From contig OZ243947.1 of assembly GCA_965214375.1 (NCBI GenBank), forward strand, positions 1,860,001-1,924,000: 64,000 nt of DNA, given 5' to 3'. The notes beneath the pieces are model-generated. The model was not told where the DNA came from. It was given only the letters and a program-made list of their open reading frames with translations, and searched no databases. Shown here in pieces: positions 51,725 to 61,863 of the stretch; the stretch's first letter is position 1; every line of letters begins with the position of its first letter. A program made the position numbers and the translations under genes. This stretch comes from Endobugula sp965214375. Its GTDB lineage: Bacteria > Pseudomonadota > Gammaproteobacteria > Pseudomonadales > Cellvibrionaceae.

Positions 51725-52716
51725 CGCCAGCGTTTATAGTTGTTGCTGAATCACAGGATATTACCAGTAAGATCAGTGACCGCTTGTTGAGCCTAACAAT
51801 TACCGATAATGCTGGTATCAAGTCGGATGCGGTTGAAATTCGCTTGGATGACAAAGACCATGAACTTGTTCTACCGCGTACCGGTGCAGAACTGGAAGTG
51901 TCTTTGGGTTACAAGGAAACCACCTTGGAACGCATGGGGTTATACGTTGTTGATGAAGTCGAAATTCTAGGGCCGTCTAATGTCTTGGTGATCCGTGGTA
52001 AAGCCGCCGATATGAACAAGGGCTTGAAAGAACCCAAGACACGCACTTGGCAGAAGCCCGGTAAAACACCAACACGGATTCCATTGAAGGAAATCTTGGA
52101 AAGTATCGCCGGTGAACACAACCTAAAGCCCAAGCTTGGTGACGATTTTGGAACGATAGACTATGACGTGGTAAATCAAACCAACGAGCATGACTTAAAC
52201 CTATTGACCCGATTGGGTGGCAAAGTAGGTGCAGTTGCCAAACCTGCCAGTGGGTTCTTGCTATTCGTCAAGAAAGGCGAAGCCAAGACTGCCAGCGGTG
52301 CAGTTATCCCACCAATATCACTGACACCCAAGGAAGTAAGCAACTGGCGTGTATCTTTGGTTGAGCGTGGAGCCTATGCCAGCGTAAAAGCAAAATACCG
52401 TGACAAGGCTCAGTCCAAAGAAATTGAAGTGACCACGGGTGACGAAGAACCAGCTTACACAATCCGCAAGTTGTTCAAAGATGAAGCGGAAGCAAGTAAG
52501 GCGGCAAGTGCCCAGTTGGAAAACTTTGAACGCGGCAAGTCTACAGTCAGCCTTCAGCTACCGGGCAATCCCTTGTTCATGGCAGAAGCACCTTTGAACT
52601 TGTCTGGTTTTCGTGAAGGTGTAAACGGGGCTTGGGTGGTTGAGACTGCAACACATACTTTTGATAGCGGTGGCTATTCTGTCAGCCTTGAAGGAACAGT
52701 GAAAAAGGCAGCATAA
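51715..52716 (+). CDS. Late control/tail protein D
   Basis: The 333-residue gpD-like baseplate hub protein has 'LSLTITDNAGIKSDAVEIRLDD', 'LELVLPRTGAELEVSLGY'-like segments and 'NEHDLNLLTRLGGKVGAVAKPASG'. It starts with GTG within gpX. Last gene of the prophage, followed 14 bp later by a terminator. Confidence 0.94.
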   Translation: MGLTPAFIVVAESQDITSKISDRLLSLTITDNAGIKSDAVEIRLDDKDHELVLPRTGAELEVSLGYKETTLERMGLYVVDEVEILGPSNVLVIRGKAADMNKGLKEPKTRTWQKPGKTPTRIPLKEILESIAGEHNLKPKLGDDFGTIDYDVVNQTNEHDLNLLTRLGGKVGAVAKPASGFLLFVKKGEAKTASGAVIPPISLTPKEVSNWRVSLVERGAYASVKAKYRDKAQSKEIEVTTGDEEPAYTIRKLFKDEAEASKAASAQLENFERGKSTVSLQLPGNPLFMAEAPLNLSGFREGVNGAWVVETATHTFDSGGYSVSLEGTVKKAA

Positions 52717-52729
52717 AACGGTAGAATAA

Positions 52730-52755
52730 ATCCCTATCTTATAGGGGTATTTTAC
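52730..52755 (+). terminator. Terminator at the end of the late tail operon
   Basis: ATCCCTAT and ATAGGGGT form an 8-bp stem (one G-U pair) with a 3-base loop, followed by a short T-rich stretch. It closes the rightward late transcript before attR. Confidence 0.7.
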
Positions 52756-52785
52756 TTTGATTTACTGTTGTTTTAACGCTATTTA

Positions 52786-52802
52786 CCCCGTCTGTCCCCC
52801 CG
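52786..52802. promoter_or_regulatory. Possible integrase arm-type sites near attR
   Basis: CCCCG and GTCCCCCCG are inverted relatives of the CGGGGGAC-like octamers beside attL. They lie 39-55 bp inside attR, a typical arm position. Confidence 0.4.
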
Positions 52803-52840
52803 AATATTTGTAACTAATTGATATGTATGAATACTTAATA

Positions 52841-52856
52841 TTCTGCATTGGTAAAT
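52841..52856. repeat. attR core (16-bp direct repeat with attL)
   Basis: TTCTGCATTGGTAAAT is identical to attL. It is followed by AA, so the uninterrupted gene would have ended FCIGK-TAA. Confidence 0.93.
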
Positions 52857-53438
52857 AAACAACCTGTCACTAAAAACAACATTACTCACAAATAACCACA
52901 AACTTATCCACATTTTTTGTCATATTAATGACACAGCGCAAAAAGTTATTAACATTTACTCACAGGTTTTATAAATAAAACCTTGATCTTTATACAGTTT
53001 ATTCGTTATAGAAATTTACCCTAAATACCATGGGTGCAACATAACCCAATTTTTTCGTATAGCTTGTGGAAAGGCATCCGAGAAAATATGTATAAAAATA
53101 AGAAGGCATAACCACAATAAACTTATCCTTGATGATCCACAGATATCAATCAGGTTTCTACCAAGATAAAATGTCTTTTTAAGCAGGGTTATGATTACTA
53201 TAAACAATTGATTTATATGAATTATGATGACTTAACCACATTATTATATGCTCTTAATAATTACATTAATAATAAGTAATTAAACTATATATAAAATACT
53301 TTTACTTATTTATTATTATTTAATAGTGTGAATAAATCATAAAATAACTGATCATGCTTTGATCAACTTTTGTTCAATTCACAATTACTCTATAATGCTT
53401 CTTCTTTTTAATCTGGAACCCTAGTAGGTTTTTATCCT
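52857..53438. other. AT-rich, DnaA-box-bearing region upstream of mnmG (candidate second origin element)
   Basis: This 580-bp non-coding stretch has a perfect DnaA box (TTATCCACA, 52,904-52,912) and three one-mismatch boxes (52,946-52,954, 53,133-53,141, 53,232-53,240), several GATC sites and long A/T tracts near 53,240-53,330. In enterics oriC lies beside mnmG (gidA). Whether it functions here besides the dnaA-rpmH region is unknown. No gene is seen. Confidence 0.5.
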
Positions 53439-55346
53439 ATGGATTACCCTCATCAATACGATGTGATTGTTATCGGCGGTGGTCATGCTGGCACAGAGGC
53501 ATGTTTAGCAGCAGCGCGTATGGGCTGCTCTACGCTCCTGTTAACGCACAATATTGAAACCCTGGGACAAATGTCCTGTAATCCAGCCATTGGCGGTATT
53601 GGGAAAAGCCATTTGGTAAAAGAAATCGATGCAATGGGTGGTGCTATGGCCATTGCAGCGGACAAAGGAGGTATACAATTCCGTATACTCAATTCCCGTA
53701 AAGGCCCTGCTGTAAGAGCCACACGTGCTCAGGCAGACCGTGTGCTGTATAAGGCCGCTGTTCGGGAAATACTCGAGAACCAACCCAATTTGCAAATCTT
53801 TCAGCAATCGGTCGATGATTTGATTGTTGAAGGAGAGACCGTCACAGGTGTGGTGACACAGATGGGGCTTAAATTCTACGCTCCTGCCGTTGTGCTCACG
53901 GCGGGTACCTTTTTGGGGGGAAAGATACATATCGGCCTAGAAAATCATTCTGGAGGCCGTGCTGGAGACCCTCCCTCTATTGCTTTAGCTGATCGCCTAC
54001 GTGAACTGCCCTTGCGTGTAGACCGACTAAAGACCGGCACGCCGCCACGTATTGATGCTAAATCGGTGGATTTTAGTGAACTTCAGGAGCAATGGGGAGA
54101 TCAGCCTTTACCAGTGATGTCGTATTTGGGTAAACAGGAAGACCATCCGCGTCAGGTGTGCTGTTGGATTACTCATACTAATACACAAACCCATGACATT
54201 ATTCGTTCCGGTATGGATCGCTCTCCTATGTATACCGGTGTCATTGAAGGTGTCGGTCCGCGTTACTGCCCATCGATTGAAGATAAAGTGAATCGTTTTG
54301 CCGATAAAGACAGCCACCAGATGTTCATTGAGCCTGAGGGTTTGCAAACACACGAACTCTACCCTAACGGTATATCTACCAGCTTACCATTTGATGTACA
54401 GATGCAATTGGTACGCTCTATCAAAGGATTTGAAAACGCTCATATTATGCGTCCTGGTTATGCGATTGAATACGATTATTTTAATCCGCAGGATTTGCAA
54501 TCCAGTTTGGAAACCCGTTGTATTAACGGTTTATTTTTTGCCGGACAAATTAACGGCACTACGGGTTATGAAGAAGCCGGTGCTCAAGGTTTACTGGCGG
54601 GGTTAAATGCGGGTTTGCGTGCACAGGAAAAAGAGGCTTGGTGTCCACGGCGTGATGAAGCTTACACGGGTGTGTTAGTTGATGATTTAATTACTCTTGG
54701 TACACAAGAGCCCTACCGTATGTTTACCAGTCGTTCAGAATATCGTTTGCTGCTGCGTGAAGATAATGCCGATATTCGTTTAACAGAGAAAGCGTATGAG
54801 TTTGGTTTAATTGATGAGAAGCGTTGGCAATTTTTTAATAAAAAAATGGAAGCGATAGCTTTAGAAAAAGAACGCTTTAAAAACTCTTGGGTAAAAGCTG
54901 GTAGTGAAGCGGCAAAAAAATTAGAGCCAAAAATTGCTGCACCATTAACACGTGAGTACAGTTTAATGGATCTATTAAAGCGTCCAGAGCTGTGTTATCA
55001 GGATTTAGCAGAATTATTATTAGCTGAATATCGAAAACCACAAGATGATATTTTGCAGCAAGTTTCTGAGCAGGTTGAGATCAGTGCAAAATATGAAGGT
55101 TATATCAATCGTCAAAATGAAGACATTGCACGTTTGATGCAACACGAAAAAACATTGATACCTGGAAGTTTTGATTATGAAACTGTAGGGGGGTTATCGA
55201 ATGAGATTAAACAAAAGTTATCGGAAGCTAAACCCGAAAATTTAGGCCGTGCAGCACGTATTCCCGGTGTAACTCCTGCAGCGATTTCGTTGATTTTAAT
55301 TTATTTGAAAAAACGTGGTTTGTATCAGAAAGCTGCAGAAGCATAG
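53439..55346 (+). CDS. mnmG: tRNA uridine-5-carboxymethylaminomethyl modification enzyme MnmG (GidA)
   Basis: MnmG is the FAD-dependent partner of MnmE. The N-terminal dinucleotide-binding '[21 protein letters not shown]', '[22 protein letters not shown]'-like segment, '[13 protein letters not shown]' and '[20 protein letters not shown]' are diagnostic. 635 residues, typical length. Followed by rsmG, parA and parB in the standard order; its normal neighbour mnmE is now 36 kb away because of the prophage. Confidence 0.97.
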   Translation: [635 protein letters not shown]

Positions 55347-55395
55347 ATTAATAATTATTAAATAGTATTACCCTAATCTATAAAAACTTTTATAA

Positions 55396-56088
55396 ATGAA
55401 AGACACTATTAACTGCGAAAAAAAATTACGTGATGGTTTAAACGAAATAAATATTTCATTGGACGATAAAAAAATTTCGCAGTTAATCGCGTATTTAAAT
55501 GAGTTTCATAAATGGAATAAAGCTTATAACTTATCGGCTGTGCGCGATCAGCAAGAGATGGTTACGCGCCATTTGTTAGATAGTTTGGTATTGGTATCTC
55601 TCTTTACAGAGTTTTGCGGGGAACAAAAAGAGAGACAAAAACAACAAGAGTTACGAAAAACGTTACGAGTGATTGATGTGGGTACTGGTGGTGGTTTACC
55701 TGGTATTCCGCTGGCGATTGTTTTTCCCGAGGTTGAGTTTGTGTTGCTTGATAGTAATGGTAAAAAAACCCGTTTTTTATTTCAGGTAAAAACCTTACTT
55801 AAGATCGATAATGTCAGTGTTGAAAATACACGTATTGAACGTTACCAACCATCACAATCGTTTGATATGGTGGTCAGCCGTGCCTTCGGCAGTCTGGATG
55901 ATATGATAGAGGGTAGCCAACACCTGTTATCACCTGTGGGTGAATATTGGGCAATGAAAGGACTTTATCCTGAAAATGAATTGAGAGAATGTGAAAAACA
56001 GGTTATTGTCGAATCCATTATTCCGTTGTCTGTGCCGAATACCGAAGGTGAGCGGCATTTAATAATTCTTAAACAGAAAACCGTATGA
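55396..56088 (+). CDS. rsmG: 16S rRNA (guanine527-N7)-methyltransferase RsmG
   Basis: RsmG (GidB) methylates G527 of 16S rRNA using SAM. The SAM-binding motif 'VIDVGTGGGLPGIPLAI' is clear, preceded by 'WNKAYNLSAVRDQQEMVTRHLLDSL'. 230 residues, slightly long because of a charged insert ('FCGEQKERQKQQELRK'). It lies 49 bp after mnmG and 9 bp before parA. Confidence 0.96.
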   Translation: MKDTINCEKKLRDGLNEINISLDDKKISQLIAYLNEFHKWNKAYNLSAVRDQQEMVTRHLLDSLVLVSLFTEFCGEQKERQKQQELRKTLRVIDVGTGGGLPGIPLAIVFPEVEFVLLDSNGKKTRFLFQVKTLLKIDNVSVENTRIERYQPSQSFDMVVSRAFGSLDDMIEGSQHLLSPVGEYWAMKGLYPENELRECEKQVIVESIIPLSVPNTEGERHLIILKQKTV

Positions 56089-56097
56089 GAGTATTTC

Positions 56098-56901
56098 GTG
56101 GCTAATGTAGTTACCAAGGTTTATGCAGTAACGAATCAAAAAGGCGGGGTGGGTAAAACCACAACTTGTGTTAATTTGGCCGCCTCTTTGGTGGCTACCC
56201 GTAAAAAGGTGTTATTGATTGACAGTGACCCTCAAGGTAACGCTACGATGGGTAGCGGTGTTGGTAAAGATGAATTGGAATATTCTATTTATGATGTGTT
56301 GGTTGATGGTTTTGATATCGACACAGCAAAACAGGTCTCCCCAGATGGTAAGTATGATGTAGTGGGAGCCAATAGTGATTTAACAGCCGCGGAAGTGCAG
56401 TTGTTGAATATTGCTGAAAAACAATATCGCCTGCGTAATGCCTTAAAAAAGGTCATTGGCTTGTATGACTATGTATTGGTAGATTGTCCGCCATCGTTAA
56501 ATATGTTGACATTAAATGCCTTGGCCACCAGTCATGGTGTTATTATTCCCATGCAATGTGAGTATTATTCATTGGAGGGGATTTCGGCCCTGATTAAAAC
56601 GATTGACCATATTCGTCAACAACTGAATGCTGGTTTAGTCATTGAAGGTATTGTGCGCACCATGTACGATCCTCGCAGTAGCTTGACGCAGGAAGTTTCA
56701 GATCAATTAAAGTCTTTTTTTGGTGACAAGCTTTACCAAACCTGTATACCCAGAAACGTGCGTTTGGCAGAGGCCCCCAGTTTTGGTCAACCAGCATTAG
56801 TTTATGACCGCCAATCTAAGGGCGCGATTGCTTATCTGGCTTTGGCGGGAGAATTTATTCGTCGCAGTGAGCGACTACAAACAGCGAGTGCCAGTGTTTA
56901 A
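56098..56901 (+). CDS. parA: Chromosome partitioning ATPase ParA (Soj)
   Basis: ParA is a deviant-Walker ATPase that moves ParB-parS complexes during segregation. 'VTNQKGGVGKTTTCVNLAASL' is at the N-terminus, with Walker B-like 'YDYVLVDCPPSL' and 'VIIPMQCEYYSLEG'. 267 residues, starting with GTG. The parS sites it serves are in recF (8.2 and 8.8 kb). Confidence 0.97.
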   Translation: MANVVTKVYAVTNQKGGVGKTTTCVNLAASLVATRKKVLLIDSDPQGNATMGSGVGKDELEYSIYDVLVDGFDIDTAKQVSPDGKYDVVGANSDLTAAEVQLLNIAEKQYRLRNALKKVIGLYDYVLVDCPPSLNMLTLNALATSHGVIIPMQCEYYSLEGISALIKTIDHIRQQLNAGLVIEGIVRTMYDPRSSLTQEVSDQLKSFFGDKLYQTCIPRNVRLAEAPSFGQPALVYDRQSKGAIAYLALAGEFIRRSERLQTASASV

Positions 56902-56922
56902 TCACGGGTAAGAGAAATAGTT

Positions 56923-57834
56923 ATGTCTAAACGAAAAGGTCTTGGTCGTGGTTTGGATGCCCTATTAGGTGGCACCAGTAGTGAAGTGATTCAAAACACG
57001 ATTGAAGAAGTTCAATCACCTACACCCTCTCAAGATGAACACCTCAAACAGGTGCCGATTGAAATCATTCAAAGTGGTAAGTATCAACCACGTCGGGATT
57101 TTGACCAGGATGCTTTGGAAGAACTGGCTGCTTCCATTAAATCACAGGGTGTAATGCAGCCCATCGTTATTCGACCGACAGGCGATGATTCTGAAAAGTA
57201 TGAAATTATTGCCGGTGAGCGTCGTTGGCTAGCATCACAACTCGCGGGTCTTGAGGTTATCCCTGCCGTTATCCGTCAGGTATCCGATGAAGCGGCGATT
57301 GCTATGGCGCTTATCGAAAATATTCAGCGTGAAAACCTCAACCCCTTGGAAGAGGCTATGGCGCTTAAACGTTTTCAAGACGAATTTGAACTAACACACC
57401 AAGAGGTGGCTGAAGCGGTTGGTAAATCCAGAACAGCGGTGACGAATATTTTGCGTTTGATTGCACTGGACGACGAAGTAAAGCGTCTTTTGGAAAATGG
57501 CGATATTGAAATGGGTCATGGCAGAGCGGTTCTCAGTTTGGATAATATGCTACAACGCCAAGCAGCCAGAGAGGTCGTTGCCAAATCATTATCCGTACGA
57601 CGAACCGAAGCGCTAGTGCGTCGTTTACAGGAACAACAATCGCAAAAAGAAACCGTGAAAGATAGCGTTAATACACCAGAGCTACATCGACTACAAGAGG
57701 GGCTTGCTGAAAAAGTGGGTGTCCCCGTAATGATTCAACACAGCGCTAAAGGCAAAGGAAAGTTAGTATTGAAATACAATAGCCTCGATGAACTGGATGG
57801 CATCTTGAATCATTTGGGATATGAGCAGTCATAG
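56923..57834 (+). CDS. parB: Chromosome partitioning protein ParB (Spo0J)
   Basis: The 303-residue CTPase/DNA-binding protein has the ParB N domain ('IIAGERRWLASQLAG' with the GERR motif), 'ALIENIQRENLNPLEEA', an HTH ('HQEVAEAVGKSRTAVTNIL') and a C-terminal dimerisation part. It binds parS and spreads on flanking DNA. Followed immediately by the decayed response-regulator gene on the opposite strand. Confidence 0.97.
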   Translation: MSKRKGLGRGLDALLGGTSSEVIQNTIEEVQSPTPSQDEHLKQVPIEIIQSGKYQPRRDFDQDALEELAASIKSQGVMQPIVIRPTGDDSEKYEIIAGERRWLASQLAGLEVIPAVIRQVSDEAAIAMALIENIQRENLNPLEEAMALKRFQDEFELTHQEVAEAVGKSRTAVTNILRLIALDDEVKRLLENGDIEMGHGRAVLSLDNMLQRQAAREVVAKSLSVRRTEALVRRLQEQQSQKETVKDSVNTPELHRLQEGLAEKVGVPVMIQHSAKGKGKLVLKYNSLDELDGILNHLGYEQS

Positions 57835-57840
57835 ACTTTG

Positions 57841-58293
57841 TTAGAGTGTCTCTGCATCTGAAGGTAAACAAACAATATCCACCCAAAAATTTTCAACATG
57901 CTGTACCACATTCATAAACTTGATGGAATCAACGGGTTTCACAATATAGCAGTTGGCATGAAGATTATAGCTTTCAATAATGTCTTTATCGGCTTGTGAG
58001 CTGTTTAATACAATCAATGTAATTATTTTTAGATGTTTATTTTCTTTAATAATTTACAGTATTTCACGACCGTTGGTACCTGGTAGATTTAAATCAAGTA
58101 AAATAACATCCGGTGTTTCAACATCTTCGTGGTCGTTGCTTTTAAATAAATAATCTAATGCAGTATCACCGTCTTCGACAACACGCAAATGATTGCGAAA
58201 TTTTGCCTCTGCAAAAGCTTCTTTTGTCAGTTCAATATCCCCTTCATTATCTTCAAGTAGAAGGATTTCGGCCAATTTTATATTATCAGTCAT
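57841..58293 (-). pseudogene. Rcp1-type response regulator, broken by an in-frame TAA
   Basis: The first 79 codons encode a receiver with 'LLLEDNEGDIEL' and the phosphoacceptor Asp in 'VILLDLNLPGTNGREIL'. A TAA at 58,054-58,056 then stops it. The same frame continues with the missing C-terminal half (residues such as 'IIKENKHLKIITLIVLN' and 'LHANCYIVKPVDSIKF') to a TAA at 57,841. A single nonsense substitution, probably Glu or Ala codon to TAA, explains it. It pairs with the histidine kinase immediately upstream. Confidence 0.85.
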
Positions 58294-58318
58294 TATTTTT
58301 CTCTCTATAGTTTATCCA

Positions 58319-60209
58319 TTATTTTTTTTGCACTGTAAAATAAAAAGTATAACCTACGCCTTTTTTTGATGTTACCCAAATTTTTCCATCGTGTCTTGTA
58401 ATAATTTTTTTACAGATAGAAAGGCCAATACCGGTACCAGGATATTGACTTTTTCCATGTAGTATCTGAAAAACATCAAATATCTTTTTAAGATGACGAT
58501 CTTCCATGCCAATACCATTATCTGCAATGGAAAACAGCCAATAGTTTCCTTTATCATCAACATTTATATTTATCTGAGGAATATTTTCTGGCATTATTAA
58601 TCAAGTTCTGAAATAACTGGAACAGCTGTGTTTTATTACCGTGTAATTCAGGCAGATTATGATAATTAATAACCACATTTTTTTCGTCAACATGGGTTTG
58701 AATATCTTTTTTGACCACTTCAATAAGCTGGTTACAATCCACACTTTCTAATGCTTTCATATCACAATCGATTCTGGAATACGCCAGAATATCAGTAATA
58801 ATCGCTTGTGCTCTGCTTGCGCCATCGGTAATAAAATGAAAGTATCTCTTTCCTTTTTCATCCTCTGTGAAACTGTCACCCATATGTGTTTGCAACTTTT
58901 CTGAAAAGCTACGAATCATACTTAATGGTTATTGTAAATCATGAGAGCAAACAAACGCAAAACGTTCTAGTTCTTCATTAGAACGAACTAATTGATTAAC
59001 AAGTTTCTCACGGACTGCCTCTACTTTTTCTTTTTCGATGAGTGAATCTTTAAAGATATCCAGTGCGGTTGCCATTTTAGCAAACTCATCACTTCCTGAG
59101 GTATCAATAACAGTATCATATTGTCTTGATGCGATTCGATCTGTATCAAGAGATAATCGGTTAAGCCGCTGTGTTATTTTGGGAATAATATAAAAATAAA
59201 AAATCATTATAGAGAGTATTAACATTATTAGTGTAATAGCGATGACTACATTGATATTGCGTCTAACCAGTCGGTCGAAAGCAATAAGTTCAGCATCTGT
59301 TTTATAACTGACCCGATCAAGCAAATCGCCCAATAACAAGTTAACTTCTTTTTCTTTACGAATATTCTTTTGGATAATCCCTGACGCATCAGCAATATTA
59401 TTATTTAAATCAATAGCACTTTCAAAAAATCCGTTGTTATAAGTTGTATGATTAAACAGCTTACTGGTTATTTTTGCGAGTTCTTCTCTAAAGTTATTAC
59501 CTTTTAATTGCACCAGATTCTAGGTAATATTTCTCACAGAAATAATATAACGCGACTTTATATACTTGATGTCTTATGCACTGGACTCTGGATTGTATTG
59601 ACCGTGGATTTCAACAATATGCACTAGATTATCTTCGATAGATATCACAAGACCGCGCTGTTCCGGTGTTTGAACGCGCCCCAGAATTTGGTAATGTCGA
59701 ATTAGTTTTCTCATGGTAAGCACACGCTGCTTGATATCGGTTAACTGTTTTTTAACCGCGGCTAATTTTGCGGGCCTATCATTGAAAATAAGTGATTGAA
59801 GTTCTCCCGAAGACAATAAAATATCATTCAATGATTAGGCAATAGGGTTTGTATCAATAGCTTTCCCGGTCAGTTTTTGTAACTCATCTAATTTAATTTT
59901 TAGGCTTTCCTCGCGCTCTTTCAGTTGTTGGCTCAGACTTTTATGATTGCTAGGCGTGCTAGTGATTTGCTCTACAATAACCAAATGCTCAAATAAAGTC
60001 AGAGAGAAATCCTTTGATACCCTCAACAGAGGCAATGCTTCCTGTGTTAAACGGTCTTGGGCTTCCCGAGTTTTATTTAACGAATTAAGTGTTAACAATA
60101 ATGCTAACAAAGACAGCATCACAACCACTAAAAATGCAATAAACAGCTTTAGTGAAATGCTGGATTTAATGTGACGAATCAATGGTATTGTCATAGGGGA
60201 CGAGACCAC
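58319..60209 (-). pseudogene. Membrane histidine kinase, broken by several stops and one frameshift
   Basis: Pieces in order: N-terminal membrane helix ('LKLFIAFLVVVMLSLLALLL'), a periplasmic helical region, a second membrane helix ('VVIAITLIMLILSIMIFYFYI', one residue over-long if continued), HAMP-like linker, HisKA with catalytic His ('FVCSHDLQ'), and an HATPase with 'DNGIGM' and 'GTGIGL'. In-frame stops: TAA at 59,835-59,837, TAA at 59,574-59,576, TAG at 59,520-59,522, and TAA at 58,929-58,931 replacing the Glu of the usual DLQEPL. A frameshift lies near 58,590. Clearly non-functional. Confidence 0.88.
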
Positions 60210-60272
60210 GACCTTATTATGATTTGTGTACTATACTATAGCACGTCAATTATCCTGTTAGAGAATTGCACT

Positions 60273-61690
60273 ATGTATAACAATAAAAAATCGTCTTTGA
60301 ATCATATAATATGGCTCGGTTTACTATTACTACTGCTCAGCAATACAGTGTTTGCTAATACCTCCCTGATCAATGCCGCAAAAAAATTAAACACAATGAC
60401 TCTCCCTTGATTGTTTTATACCCAGAGGGTTCTTTAGCCAATATTGAGTCAGTAGCAAAAATATTTACAGAAAAGACCGGTGTGAAAATCTCATTTTTAC
60501 AAACAACCGCAGACGATATTAATACCAAAATGCTATTGAGTGCGGCACAGCAGGTATCTGACTACGATATTGCTTTGCCTGCGACATTTGGTATTCCGGA
60601 TTTGGTGGAAGCGGGTGCATTGTTGGATCTATCTGCCTATGCGGCGAAATATGAACCTCTGGTGGCTTATACCCCATCACTTTATGAATTGGGTGATCGC
60701 TATAAGGGCAAAAAATATGGTTATCAAACGGATGGCGATACCTATGTGATGTTTTACCACCAGCAATGGTTGCAGAATTCACAGGAACAACAAGCTTTTG
60801 CTGAACAATATAAGCGGCCGTTGGCGGTTCCTCAAAATTGGCAAGAACTTGATGAGCTGATGGCGTTTTTTCATCGACCGGATAAAGGTATGTATGGCGG
60901 TTGTATGTTTTGTATTCCTCGCTATATGGTGTGGGAGTGGTGGATACGTTTTCACGCCAGAGGCGCTTACCAGGTCGACGATAATATGCACCCCAATATT
61001 GCAGGTGCAGCGGGTGTTAAAGCCCTTGAAGACATGCTGGCAGGCACTAAACATCTGCACCCTTCGGTAAAAACCAACGGCTTGTTTGAAAACTGGAAGG
61101 AGTACGCTAAAGGCCAGTGTTTTGCCAATATTGGTTGGGGGGGAAAACAGAAATACATTAACAGTGATGATTCTTCAATGCGTGACAATATGGTTCATGC
61201 GCCGACACCAGGCGTGTCCTATTTTAATTGGGGTTGTAATTATGTGGTGTCCCACTATTCCAAACAGCCCGAGCTGGCTTACTTGTTTACACTTTTCGCC
61301 ACCTTGCCTGAAATGTCGACTTTAGCCGTGAGACAAGATGGTTTTTTTGATCCGTTTCGTGCAGAGCACTACAAAGATAAAGCCATTACTAACACGTATA
61401 CCTCATCATTTCTGAAAGCACACCAAAAAACCATGGCACAAGCAATACCATATTTTTATCTTGAAGGTCAGGGGCGTTATATTCAGGTGTTACAAGAAGC
61501 GGTTGTTTCTGCCTACGAAGGTTATGTCACCGCCCAAGAAGCATTGGAATATGCTGCCAGTGAATGGGAAAAAATCACTAACTATATTGGTAGAGAAAAG
61601 CAGATAGAACAGTGGATAAAACTCAAAAAAAATACCCTCCGCTTAACAAAGAGTAAAACTTTTGTGATGTTTTTTGCGCCATTTTTTTAA
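60273..61690 (+). pseudogene. Extracellular solute-binding protein (ABC family 1 type), frameshifted
   Basis: A signal peptide ('IIWLGLLLLLLSNTVFA') starts at 60,273 but its frame stops at 60,410. The mature protein continues in another frame from about 60,390 ('SPLIVLYPEGSLANIESVAKIF', cited in part) to 61,690. A single-base change in the A7 run at 60,380-60,386 would join them. The mature part resembles sugar-type family 1 binding proteins. Divergent from the adjacent histidine kinase, suggesting they once formed a ligand-sensing unit. Confidence 0.82.
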
Positions 61691-61863
61691 GCACGTCAAG
61701 CTTTTAATGATTTTAGTGACAATTTAGGCATTATTGCTTGCCAACTATGCGCTTTATGCTAGTTAATGTTGAAGAGTGTGATTCTAGTAGCGACAAACTT
61801 GTGGTTTGATTTGTCTTTGTTTGATATCAAGTATTAAGATCGTTTGTTGTTGCAGGTTTTTAA

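Larger units (their letters stand above)
16555..52856. mobile_element. Prophage of about 36.3 kb integrated at the 3' end of mnmE (Mu-type head, P2-type tail)
   Basis: The element is bounded by identical 16-bp cores and carries an integrase at the left end. It holds a leftward replication operon, a repressor switch, a rightward replication gene with an iteron-like array, a Mor-like activator, lysis genes, terminase, portal, MuF, protease and major capsid of Mu type, and a full P2-type contractile tail ending with gpD. No essential module appears missing or frameshifted, so it may be inducible. It separates mnmE from mnmG, which are normally adjacent. Integration by a tyrosine recombinase, rather than Mu-type transposition, is clear: there is no transposase. 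Confidence 0.95.

Noticed and set aside
16555..52856. Transposable Mu-like phage
   Set aside because: Head genes are Mu-like, but there is no MuA/MuB transposase, and the 16-bp cores with a tyrosine integrase show site-specific integration.
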